From Pseudomonas sp. FP198 (GTDB lineage: Bacteria > Pseudomonadota > Gammaproteobacteria > Pseudomonadales > Pseudomonadaceae): a stretch of 64,000 nt of DNA. The notes under the pieces were generated by a model. That model saw only the letters and a list, made by a program, of their open reading frames with translations. It did not search any database and was not told the origin of the DNA. The position numbers were made by a program, and so were the translations under genes. Position 1 is the first letter of the stretch; each line of letters starts with the position of its first letter. Positions 35,620 to 43,744 of the stretch are shown one piece after another. The stretch lies in the NCBI RefSeq assembly GCF_030687895.1, contig NZ_CP117452.1, forward strand, positions 2,373,501-2,437,500, read 5' to 3'.

Positions 35620-36560
35620 CGGGTTTTTCCTGGGCGCTTGGGGTTCAGGTACTCGCGCAGTTGTTCGACCATGTCGCCTTGCGTGCTCAGGGGCAGCATC
35701 AGGATCCGCAGCTTTTGCGTCAGCAGTTCCCAGCGCTCCAGGCGCGCCTCGGCCTGGGCGCGGTAGGTCTGGCGCAGTTCCAGGTTCAGCGTGTCGAGCT
35801 CCAATTGCTCACCGCGCTGGGCAAACCGCAGCAGGCCGGCGGCGGGCAGGGCGTGGTCCAGCGGGTCGGACAGCGGCAGCAGCAACAGGTCGCAATGACG
35901 CGACAGCAGGCTCAACTGCTGCTCGGCACCGTCGGAGAGGGCGCGCTCGTCACAGATCACGATCGCCAGGCTGCCGGGCCGCAGGACTTCCCGGGCGCGG
36001 CGCAAGGCGACACCGAAGGAATCGCGGTCCGATTCGCCTTCGGTGTGCAACGACTGATTGACGCGCACCAGCCGGTTGAGCAGTTGCAGCAGGCTTTGTT
36101 TGCTGCGCCGCGGCTTGACCTCGTAGTGGCTGTTATTGCCGAACACCAGGCCGCCGACCCGGTCATTGTGCCCCAGCGCGGCCCAGCCGATCAGGCTGGC
36201 GGCCTGGGCGGCGAGTACCGACTTGAAGACCTGCCCGGAACCGAAGAACAGGCGGTGGCTTTGCTCGATCATGATGAAGATCGGCCGTTCGCGTTCTTCA
36301 TGGAAAAGTTTGGTGTGGGGCTCCTGGGTTCGAGCGGTGACGCGCCAGTCGATGGTCCTCACGTCGTCGCCGGCCTGGTAGACCCGCACCTGATCGAAGT
36401 CCACGCCGCGCCCGCGCAGCTTGGAATGATGCAGGCCGATCAGCGGGCTGCGCTGGCCAGGGGTGGAGAACAACTGCACTTCGCGCACGCGATGGCGCAT
36501 CTCGATCAGCTCCGAGAGGCTGACGCGGATGCCCGGGACGGGCGCCAGTGGGTTATTCAT
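35616..36560 (-). CDS. DUF58 domain protein of the moxR operon
   Basis: The 314-residue soluble protein contains the DUF58 signature around GRGVDFDQVRVYQAGDDVRTIDWRV (near 50-75) and a degenerate VWA-like second half (SLAIVICDERALS). DUF58 proteins accompany MoxR ATPases and VWA membrane proteins. The gene lies nine bases after moxR and overlaps DUF4381. Confidence 0.9.
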   Translation of the reverse strand: MNNPLAPVPGIRVSLSELIEMRHRVREVQLFSTPGQRSPLIGLHHSKLRGRGVDFDQVRVYQAGDDVRTIDWRVTARTQEPHTKLFHEERERPIFIMIEQSHRLFFGSGQVFKSVLAAQAASLIGWAALGHNDRVGGLVFGNNSHYEVKPRRSKQSLLQLLNRLVRVNQSLHTEGESDRDSFGVALRRAREVLRPGSLAIVICDERALSDGAEQQLSLLSRHCDLLLLPLSDPLDHALPAAGLLRFAQRGEQLELDTLNLELRQTYRAQAEARLERWELLTQKLRILMLPLSTQGDMVEQLREYLNPKRPGKTR

Positions 36561-36569
36561 GATTCATGC

Positions 36570-37529
<960 letters not shown>

Positions 37530-37734
37530 CGGTGACTGTTCCTGGAAAGGGTGGCCCAGGCGTTCGGATAACGCCGGGGCTGGGGGCGATACTTTAATGC
37601 ATGGCGGGGGGTGGCGACTAACGGGATTTTGATGGAGCGTGCGGATTTGTGATCGGCTTCGGTGTGGTGTGGAAACAACTGCCCTGGATGGTTTATTCAG
37701 CCGACCTGTTTGTCACGGCATACTCCGATCCCAC

Positions 37735-37759
37735 TGTGGGAGCGAGCCTGCTCGCGAAG
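37735..37759. repeat. Single REP, CGCGAGCAGGCTCGCTCCCACA type
   Basis: One unpaired copy (TGTGGGAGCGAGCCTGCTCG and flanks) lies in the 331-base gap 37530-37860 between moxR and the ABC exporter gene. The remainder of that gap shows only an imperfect hairpin (AGCTT/AAGCT) near 37815-37836, which could end the exporter transcript. Confidence 0.8.
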
Positions 37760-37860
37760 ACGATCGATCATTCAGCCTCAATGACGCCTGTCCACCGCTA
37801 ATACGAGGGGGCCAAGCTTCTACAGAAAGCTGGAGTTCAGGTCCATGTCCCGTATTTCGG

Positions 37861-39618
37861 CTAGGGCCCGGTCTTAATGTCATCAAGCAACAATTTGATC
37901 GCTGGCCTGTCGACCAGCTCCCGCCAGTGCCCGTCGTCAATGATTGCACCGTTGTGCAGGACAATCACCCGATCAAAGCGCAACAGATGATCAAAATCAT
38001 GGGTGACACAGATCAACCCTTGTTTTGAGAAAATATCAAACAGCAGGTCCCATAAGGCGTTGGTCAGCCCGGGCTCGATTGATGCACTAGGCTCATCGAA
38101 CAAGTTGAATCGTCCAGGCTTGTTGATAAGACGCAGCAGCGACAGACGCTTGGCTTCACCTCCTGAAATATTCGATGCGTGTTCACCGATGGTCCGGTCA
38201 GAAACGATTGTTTGTAGCTGCAGCCGACGTATTGCCTGGTCGAGGCGAGACGACGATTTAGCGCCGAATAGAACGGAACGTTCAAAGGGACCTTCCAAAA
38301 AACGGGGCTGTTGAGGGCAATACCTCAACGAATCCAAATGAACGCGAGGGTTCAACAGGGAAACCGGGGTGCCATCGATACTGAGCTGATTTCGCGTTTC
38401 CCGGTCGAGGCCTGCGAGAACCTCCAATAAAGTAGACTTGCCTGCACCGCTCTGGCCGATGATCGCCACTGATTGACACTGGATGAAAGTCAGCGCTTGC
38501 GTAATCGACAATCGCACGTCGTCGTTTTCGGTAAGTACGCATGGCTGCAGAATCAGTGTCGATGATTCCCGAAAAGAGACCTCCGATTTCCGATCGCAAT
38601 GGTCAAAGTTCGGGAGCGAAAGCAGGCTTCGAAGCCGGCGCTGATCGGCAAGAAACTGATCCGTTACCCGATAACCTTCCGTCAACGCTGCGATATTCAG
38701 CAGATAGCTTCCGGCGATTGAAAAAATGGCGACCAGCTGCCCGACACTGATACTGGGCTGGCTCGAAAGTTGATCAATAACCCCCCATCCTAGCAATCCG
38801 CCCGTGGAGAGGCTGACGAACAGAATCTTGGCGGCACTCAAAAAGCCACCTGAGGTTGCAGCGGCAACCGCGGCGTCGGCGTAGCCTTTAAAAGCCTCGT
38901 TTAACGGAAGTGTCGCGGTAGACTCGGCATTTTCCAGCTTTATTGCTTTGCCGGCATTGAGTGTGTTGTACAAATGAGCGCTCAATTCATCTTCCTGCTC
39001 GTTGACGGTATCAATGTGTTTTCTGCGCCATCTGATAATCCTGTGGGTAGCAGCCAGATAGATGATTCCTAAACCGGTCATTCCCGCAAATACTTCACCG
39101 CCACCCATGTAAAAAAACGCACCGCCAACAATCAGGAATTCCAGGCACAACGGCAGTCCCACGGTGACAAAAAACGTCAATAGCTGCTCGTGAGCGTTAA
39201 TCCCACGCTCGACTGATTTTATGAAGTGGCCTATTCGCCATGAGTTGAATCGAGCAAACTCCTTTCGCATCAGGTTTGTCAGCCACTCAATAGACGCGGC
39301 CATGACAACCTGTTGAACCAGTTTTGATAGAAAATGGATTTGCAGTGGGCTGATAATCGCTTGGGCGCATCCGGCGACAACAAGGCCCGCCGTTAGCATG
39401 AGCAATGTGTTCGCCGTTGCATCACTTTTGCCATATAACGTGTCGATGATGGTCCCTAGAAGCAAGGGCGGGGCGAGCGCTACCAACTTGAGAGTTATTA
39501 GTGTTGCGATGGTCGTTAACAGAAGGGTCGTATGTTTTTTGCAGGCTGTTCTAATAAATGTTTGCATAGGGTGCATACGATCATCTGTGAGTTTTTTGGA
39601 GGGTTCGACGATCAGCAA
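37861..39618 (-). CDS. ABC exporter (fused permease and ATPase) of a YcaO peptide locus
   Basis: The 585-residue half-transporter has about six membrane helices between residues 30 and 312 and a C-terminal nucleotide-binding domain. That domain has Walker A GQSGAGKST (388-396), Q-loop PQQP (435-438), signature NISGGEAKR (483-491), Walker B FNLFDEP (504-510) and switch His540. No N-terminal C39 peptidase is present, so it is not a bacteriocin-processing exporter. The TTG start at 39618 overlaps the ycaO stop (TTGCTGA), suggesting coupled translation. The ATG at 39576 is an alternative. By position it should export the modified peptide and may confer self-immunity. Confidence 0.85.
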   Translation of the reverse strand: MLIVEPSKKLTDDRMHPMQTFIRTACKKHTTLLLTTIATLITLKLVALAPPLLLGTIIDTLYGKSDATANTLLMLTAGLVVAGCAQAIISPLQIHFLSKLVQQVVMAASIEWLTNLMRKEFARFNSWRIGHFIKSVERGINAHEQLLTFFVTVGLPLCLEFLIVGGAFFYMGGGEVFAGMTGLGIIYLAATHRIIRWRRKHIDTVNEQEDELSAHLYNTLNAGKAIKLENAESTATLPLNEAFKGYADAAVAAATSGGFLSAAKILFVSLSTGGLLGWGVIDQLSSQPSISVGQLVAIFSIAGSYLLNIAALTEGYRVTDQFLADQRRLRSLLSLPNFDHCDRKSEVSFRESSTLILQPCVLTENDDVRLSITQALTFIQCQSVAIIGQSGAGKSTLLEVLAGLDRETRNQLSIDGTPVSLLNPRVHLDSLRYCPQQPRFLEGPFERSVLFGAKSSSRLDQAIRRLQLQTIVSDRTIGEHASNISGGEAKRLSLLRLINKPGRFNLFDEPSASIEPGLTNALWDLLFDIFSKQGLICVTHDFDHLLRFDRVIVLHNGAIIDDGHWRELVDRPAIKLLLDDIKTGP

Positions 39619-40781
39619 TTGCGCAATATGTGCTGGGGCACAACAAGTCGCCCATTTCGAATGATATTGAAGCGCTCTAATCCTGGGATATAGGCTTGAG
39701 CGACGGTGCTGTTTTTTGGGTAGCGCGCTACAGTTCTGTGAAATATTTTCTTACCGGAACCTGATAGGACGTTATGTAGGGTTTCCAATTGTGTTGAGAC
39801 GGACTCGGTGTGGCCATGTGACGGGCAGTCAAGTTCAGGGAGCTTTAAGGTTTTAACCGGAGCCAAGTCAATCAGATTTTTCAGTTTGTCTGAGCGTGAC
39901 AATAGGTTGAAAGTTTTTCTGTCCGTTGACTCTTCAAAAACGTCGTACAAATCCCTGGATTGGAATTGTTCTGTCACCGCTCTCTGAATGGCGATGCAGA
40001 TGTCCAGCGAGCAGCCTGAGCCAATAGGCGATAGGTGCTGGTCTCCTGGGCCCGCTTTGGGAAATGCAACGGCAAAGTAAACGGAAAATACGTCCTTCAC
40101 GATAATAATCTGGAGTTCATCGGCAGGCTCCAAGGCGGACGAGTTGTTTAACAGCGCCTTGGCCAGCAAACCCTTCGATGGGTTATACAGTTGCATGTTG
40201 GGGCCGATTCCGCATACCGCCATGAAGAAACGCGACAACACATGTCGTTCGATTACTTCCTGGATACCATGCAGTAGCGCTTCGTTTTCTGTACAACCGA
40301 AAGCAATGCCTGAATTGGATGAGTAACGAGACAGGAATTGTAGGGTAGGGCTAGCGTGATCGGAAATGTTTTGGGCCACCGCGGGGCATAAAAGAGCGCT
40401 TGGAACGATCAGCTTTTCTTTTTTGTCCAGTGAGGTGAGGGTGAAACAATCTATCGGCTCCTCACTGCGGGGAAGTCCGATAAAGAAGCCGTCGTGTGAA
40501 GTTGCCTCCTGAGTGGCAATATCGTCGGTCTGGTGCCATGTCGACTCATGGGTTTGAAAGGTGCTGTAGTGCTCGATGCTTTCAGCCAGCGCGCCTATTA
40601 ATGCATCCGGCCCTTTGCCCGCGCCTGACTGAATGAAATTGTTGTCGCCATCAAAAATCTCCGCAGTTGCTACCAGTCTTGACGGAGTTGTATATCGTGC
40701 CTCAGCTCGGAAATCGAGCGCGTGAAGAGTGGACATGATATTGAATAAGGCTTCGGGAGCTGTTAGTTCTCGTTCAGACAT
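39612..40781 (-). CDS. Stand-alone YcaO domain protein (RiPP-modifying enzyme candidate)
   Basis: The 389-residue protein has YcaO hallmarks: SGAGKGPDALIGALAESIEH at residues 52-71 (Glu67 and Glu70 as ATP/magnesium ligands) and SNSGIAFGCTENEALLHG (155-172) leading to EVIERH with Glu175 and Glu178. YcaO enzymes phosphorylate backbone amides to install azolines, thioamides or amidines in peptides. No cyclodehydratase partner, TfuA, dehydrogenase or recognition domain is encoded nearby. The C-terminus (VPQHILRNC) lacks the proline-rich tail of azoline-forming members. A ribosome site AGAGG lies upstream. The DNA is AT-richer than the flanks. The chemistry is not predictable. Confidence 0.85.
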   Translation of the reverse strand: MSERELTAPEALFNIMSTLHALDFRAEARYTTPSRLVATAEIFDGDNNFIQSGAGKGPDALIGALAESIEHYSTFQTHESTWHQTDDIATQEATSHDGFFIGLPRSEEPIDCFTLTSLDKKEKLIVPSALLCPAVAQNISDHASPTLQFLSRYSSNSGIAFGCTENEALLHGIQEVIERHVLSRFFMAVCGIGPNMQLYNPSKGLLAKALLNNSSALEPADELQIIIVKDVFSVYFAVAFPKAGPGDQHLSPIGSGCSLDICIAIQRAVTEQFQSRDLYDVFEESTDRKTFNLLSRSDKLKNLIDLAPVKTLKLPELDCPSHGHTESVSTQLETLHNVLSGSGKKIFHRTVARYPKNSTVAQAYIPGLERFNIIRNGRLVVPQHILRNC

Positions 40782-40800
40782 GGCAACCTCTGGTTTGCTG

Positions 40801-40830
40801 AGCGCCGAAAGGCATAAACCTTTCGGCGCT
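40801..40830. promoter_or_regulatory. Perfect 12-bp hairpin between the peptide gene and ycaO
   Basis: AGCGCCGAAAGG (40801-40812) and CCTTTCGGCGCT (40819-40830) pair perfectly around a CATAAA loop. It sits 28 bases after the peptide stop and 19 bases before the ycaO start, with no T-run. It therefore looks like a partial terminator or an RNA-stability hairpin that would let more peptide than enzyme be made. Confidence 0.75.
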
Positions 40831-40858
40831 GCTTAGGGCACTTGATCGATCAGTGACT

Positions 40859-40972
40859 TCAGTTGGTCAGAGAGGCGAAAAAGTTTGCTTCAGTTAACAG
40901 AAGTCCTTTGGAAAAGCCCATGGCCTGCGGCAAGCCGTCAAAGGTATTTATTTCAGAGCGTTTATTGCCCAT
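40859..40972 (-). CDS. Candidate RiPP precursor peptide (37 aa)
   Basis: On the minus strand an ATG at 40972 follows a strong AGAGGAG ribosome site at nine-base spacing and opens 37 codons ending in TGA. The product begins MGNKRSEINTFDGLPQAMG and ends FSKGLLLTEANFFASLTN. It is cysteine-free, with a polar N-terminal half and a more hydrophobic Ser/Thr-containing C-terminal half. It is the first frame of a putative peptide-ycaO-ABC operon. Codons such as ATA and TTA are unlike those of neighbouring core genes. There is no clear double-glycine leader site. I recognise no family, and precursor status is inferred from position, size and ribosome site. Confidence 0.65.
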   Translation of the reverse strand: MGNKRSEINTFDGLPQAMGFSKGLLLTEANFFASLTN

Positions 40973-41296
40973 ATCGTTTTACTCCTCTGTTGATGACTCA
41001 GTGTCGCGTCGCGATCACCTGACTTGCGCGGTTGTGTGCAAGTGCATAATTAATAACAGTAGGCTTTTGGATGGGCTAGGGTGCAACTTCCGATGCTTGC
41101 GTAGGTTTGGTCTTGGTGAACAGTAGGACGCGCCTGTAAGAAACCGGTTTTTCTGTTGAAACTTCGCTTTTTGCTTGTCCAATTCAATGGGTTGAGATGT
41201 TTACTCATTCTCGAAAGGAGAGGGTGCGAGAGTAATTAGCGTGATCTGGGCCTGAGGAGCGCCAGTCATTCATCAAATTTCGGCATAGGTAGAACG
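40973..41296. other. AT-rich upstream region of the peptide operon
   Basis: This gap should hold the operon promoter. On the minus strand it shows AT-rich stretches (TATTAAT near 41047-41056) without a convincing -35/-10 pair. A perfect palindrome AAACCGGTTT lies at 41141-41150. A 52-codon minus-strand frame (41050-41208) without a ribosome site is also present and is treated as doubtful. Nothing else is recognised. Confidence 0.4.
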
Positions 41297-41323
41297 GTGG
41301 CGAGGAAACGAGCGCCTCGCCAC
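41297..41323. repeat. Imperfect REP-like palindrome after kguD
   Basis: GTGGCGAGG and CCTCGCCAC form a perfect nine-pair stem around AAACGAGCG. It is similar in its outer part to the GTGGCGAGGGAGC REP type but diverged in the centre. It lies 14 bases beyond the kguD stop and could end the kgu transcript. Confidence 0.6.
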
Positions 41324-41337
41324 GTGGAAAAAACCAC

Positions 41338-42315
41338 TCAGCCTTTCCAGGCCCCCGGATTCACCAGATTCACCGGCCGCTCACCCGCCAGCGCCGCCAG
41401 CAGGTTGTCCACGGCGCAACGCGCCATGGCCTCGCGTGTCTCGTGGGTCGCCGAGCCCATGTGCGGCGTCGCGACCACGTTGTCCAGCTGCAGCAGTGGC
41501 GAGGCCGGGCTCAAGGGTTCGTGTTCGAACACATCCAGCCCGGCGCCACGGATCTGCCCGCTGCGCAGGGCTTCGATCATCGCCGCTTCGTCCACGACCT
41601 TGCCCCGGGAGATATTGATGAAGATGCTTTCGGGACGCATCCGCGCAAATGCCCGTGCATCGATAAGCCCTTGGGTCTCAGCGGTCAGGGGCAAGGTCAG
41701 GCAGATGAAGTCGGCTTCGTGCAGCAGAGTATCGAGGTCGCAGTAGCGCGCATTGAAACGTTGTTCCACCGCAGGCTTGGGCGAGTGGCTGTGATAGAGC
41801 ACCGGCATGCCAAAGCCGAAGTGGCCGCGTTGGGCCAGGGCTTCGCCAATGCGGCCCATGCCGACGATGCCCAGGGTCTTGCCATGGACATCGCTGCCGA
41901 AATGCCGTGGGCCGATGCTTTGCTGCCATTGGCCGGCCCGAACCAGGTTGGCCAGTTCGACGACGCGTCGGGCCGTCGCCAGGATCAAGGCGAACCCGGT
42001 ATCGGCGGTGGTTTCGGTCAATACATCCGGCGTGTTGGTGAGCAGGATCCGGCGTTCGCTCAGGTAATCGATGTCGTAGTTGTCGACCCCGACCGAAACG
42101 CTGGCGATGGCCTCAAGGTCAGGCGCCAGGTCCAGCAGCGACGCATCGAGCCTCAGGCTCGCGCCCAGCAAGCCATGCGCACTGGGCAGGGCCTCGCGCA
42201 ATTTCGCGAGGCCCTGGGCGTCGAGGCGTTCGATGAGGGTGACCTGGGCCTGCGCTTGCAGGCGCTCCATCAGTTGCGCTGACAGCGTTTTGTACAACAC
42301 CACGTGTTTTTTCAT
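41338..42315 (-). CDS. kguD: 2-keto-6-phosphogluconate reductase (2-hydroxyacid dehydrogenase family)
   Basis: The start at 42315 (MKKHVVLYKTLSAQLMERL) has a GAGG site 8 bases upstream. The 325-residue D-2-hydroxyacid dehydrogenase has the NAD(P) fold motif GIVGMGRIGEALAQRG near 150-165. It also has an Arg/Glu/His catalytic set, seen around ISRGKVVDEAAM, GAGLDVFEHEP and TPHMGSATHETREAM. It reduces 2-keto-6-phosphogluconate to 6-phosphogluconate, the last step of 2-ketogluconate use. It is the last gene of the kguE-K-T-D operon. Confidence 0.92.
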   Translation of the reverse strand: MKKHVVLYKTLSAQLMERLQAQAQVTLIERLDAQGLAKLREALPSAHGLLGASLRLDASLLDLAPDLEAIASVSVGVDNYDIDYLSERRILLTNTPDVLTETTADTGFALILATARRVVELANLVRAGQWQQSIGPRHFGSDVHGKTLGIVGMGRIGEALAQRGHFGFGMPVLYHSHSPKPAVEQRFNARYCDLDTLLHEADFICLTLPLTAETQGLIDARAFARMRPESIFINISRGKVVDEAAMIEALRSGQIRGAGLDVFEHEPLSPASPLLQLDNVVATPHMGSATHETREAMARCAVDNLLAALAGERPVNLVNPGAWKG

Positions 42316-42327
42316 GGGAAGCCTCAT

Positions 42328-43626
42328 TCAGGAACGTGCTGGCGCCGGGTTTGGCGTCGCGGTTTTGGACACGACCCGGTCACTGGCGCCGGGCTTGAGG
42401 GCGAGGGTCAGCACCACCGACAGCAGCAACGCGCCACTCATCAGCAGGAAGGACATGCCGGTGGAGCCGGTGGAGCCGTTGAGGTAACCCACCAGGTATG
42501 AGCCGCCGAACGAGCCCAGCGCGCCCATGCTGTTGATCAGCGCCATGGCGCCGCCGGCAACGTTGGCCGGGAGGATTTCCGGAACGATGGCGAAAAACGG
42601 ACCGTAGGGTGCATACATGCACGCGCCGGCAAGCACCAGCAAGGCGTAGGACCACCAGAAATGTTCCGCCCCGAGCAAATAGGAGGCATAGAAGGCGATG
42701 GAGGCGATCAGCAGTGGCGGCCAGACAAAACGCTTGCGCTTCTGCACCTTGTCTGACGCCCAGGAGACGATCAGCATGGCGAACACCGCCGCCAGATAGG
42801 GCAGCGATGACAGCCACCCGGCCTCGACCATGTTCATTTTCAGGCCGGCCTTGAGGATCGACGGCAACCACAGCACAAACCCGTAGACGCCGATGCTCCA
42901 GCAGAAAAACTGCAGGGCCAGGATGATCACCTTGGGCGAGCGGAAGGCCTCGGCATAGTTTTTCACTGCCTTGATGCCGACCTGTTCGGCCGCCAGCACC
43001 GTTTCCAGGTCGCGTTTCTCCTGGTCGCTGAGCCACTTGGCCTGGGCCGGGCGATCATCGGCCAGGCGCCACCAGACGAAGGCCCAGAGCACCGCCGGCA
43101 GACCTTCGATGATGAACATCCAGCGCCAGTCGAATTGCTCGACCAGATAGCCTGAGACCACTGACATCCACAACATGGTCACCGGATTGCCGAGGATCAG
43201 GAAAGTGTTGGCGCGCGAGCGTTCGGCCCGGGTGAACCAGTGACACAGATAGACCAGCATCGCCGGCATCACGGCGGCTTCCACCACGCCGAGCATGAAG
43301 CGGATCACGATCAGCCAGTACGCGTTGGACACCACCCCGGTGAGGGTCGCCAGCGAGCCCCAGAGGATCAGGCTGACGAAGATCAGCTTCTTGACGCTGT
43401 GCTTTTGCGCGTAGATCGCTCCCGGCACCTGGAAGAAAAAATAGCCGAGGAAGAACAGTGCGCCGAGCAACGAGGAAAGCCCCGGGGTGATCATCAGGTC
43501 CTCGGCCATGCCCGAAGCGGCGGCGAAGCCATAGTTGGCGCGGTCGAGGTAGGCCAGGCTGTAGGTGATGAAGACGATGGGCATGATGTACCACCAGCGG
43601 CGGCTGGCGAGAGTGAGCGTTTGCAT
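42328..43626 (-). CDS. kguT: 2-ketogluconate MFS transporter
   Basis: The 432-residue protein has 12 predicted helices with anion:cation symporter signatures (YLDRANYGFAAASG, GYFFFQVPGAIYAQ, RFMLGVVEAAVMPAML). It lies between the 2-ketogluconate kinase and reductase genes, matching KguT, which imports 2-ketogluconate across the inner membrane. An AGGAG ribosome site precedes the ATG. It is controlled with the operon by PtxS through the operator at 45492. Confidence 0.92.
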   Translation of the reverse strand: MQTLTLASRRWWYIMPIVFITYSLAYLDRANYGFAAASGMAEDLMITPGLSSLLGALFFLGYFFFQVPGAIYAQKHSVKKLIFVSLILWGSLATLTGVVSNAYWLIVIRFMLGVVEAAVMPAMLVYLCHWFTRAERSRANTFLILGNPVTMLWMSVVSGYLVEQFDWRWMFIIEGLPAVLWAFVWWRLADDRPAQAKWLSDQEKRDLETVLAAEQVGIKAVKNYAEAFRSPKVIILALQFFCWSIGVYGFVLWLPSILKAGLKMNMVEAGWLSSLPYLAAVFAMLIVSWASDKVQKRKRFVWPPLLIASIAFYASYLLGAEHFWWSYALLVLAGACMYAPYGPFFAIVPEILPANVAGGAMALINSMGALGSFGGSYLVGYLNGSTGSTGMSFLLMSGALLLSVVLTLALKPGASDRVVSKTATPNPAPARS

Positions 43627-43681
43627 GTTGTGACTCCTGAGCTTGTTGTTTTTGTTCAGCAGGTGCGTTTGCGGTGGCTAT

Positions 43682-43744
43682 TTCGCGAGCGGGCTCGCTC
43701 CCACAGGTTTAGCGTCGGGACTTGTGGGAGCGAGCCTGCTCGCG
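43682..43744. repeat. Paired inverted REP overlapping the end of kguK
   Basis: A pair of CGCGAGC(A/G)GGCTCGCTCCCACA motifs is separated by about 20 bases. Its right-hand copy forms the last codons of kguK. Confidence 0.87.

Noticed and set aside
37861..39618. The exporter as a bacteriocin-processing (C39 peptidase) ABC transporter
   Set aside because: The N-terminus leads directly into the first membrane helix and has no peptidase domain or catalytic cysteine motif.
40863..41126. An 87-codon plus-strand frame overlapping the peptide gene
   Set aside because: It is antisense to the peptide gene, which has the strong ribosome site. The plus-strand frame has none, and it is not in the direction of the ycaO operon.
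41206..41273. A 22-codon minus-strand frame (MNDWRSSGPDHANYSRTLSF) as a possible extra precursor
   Set aside because: There is no ribosome site and the length is well within chance.
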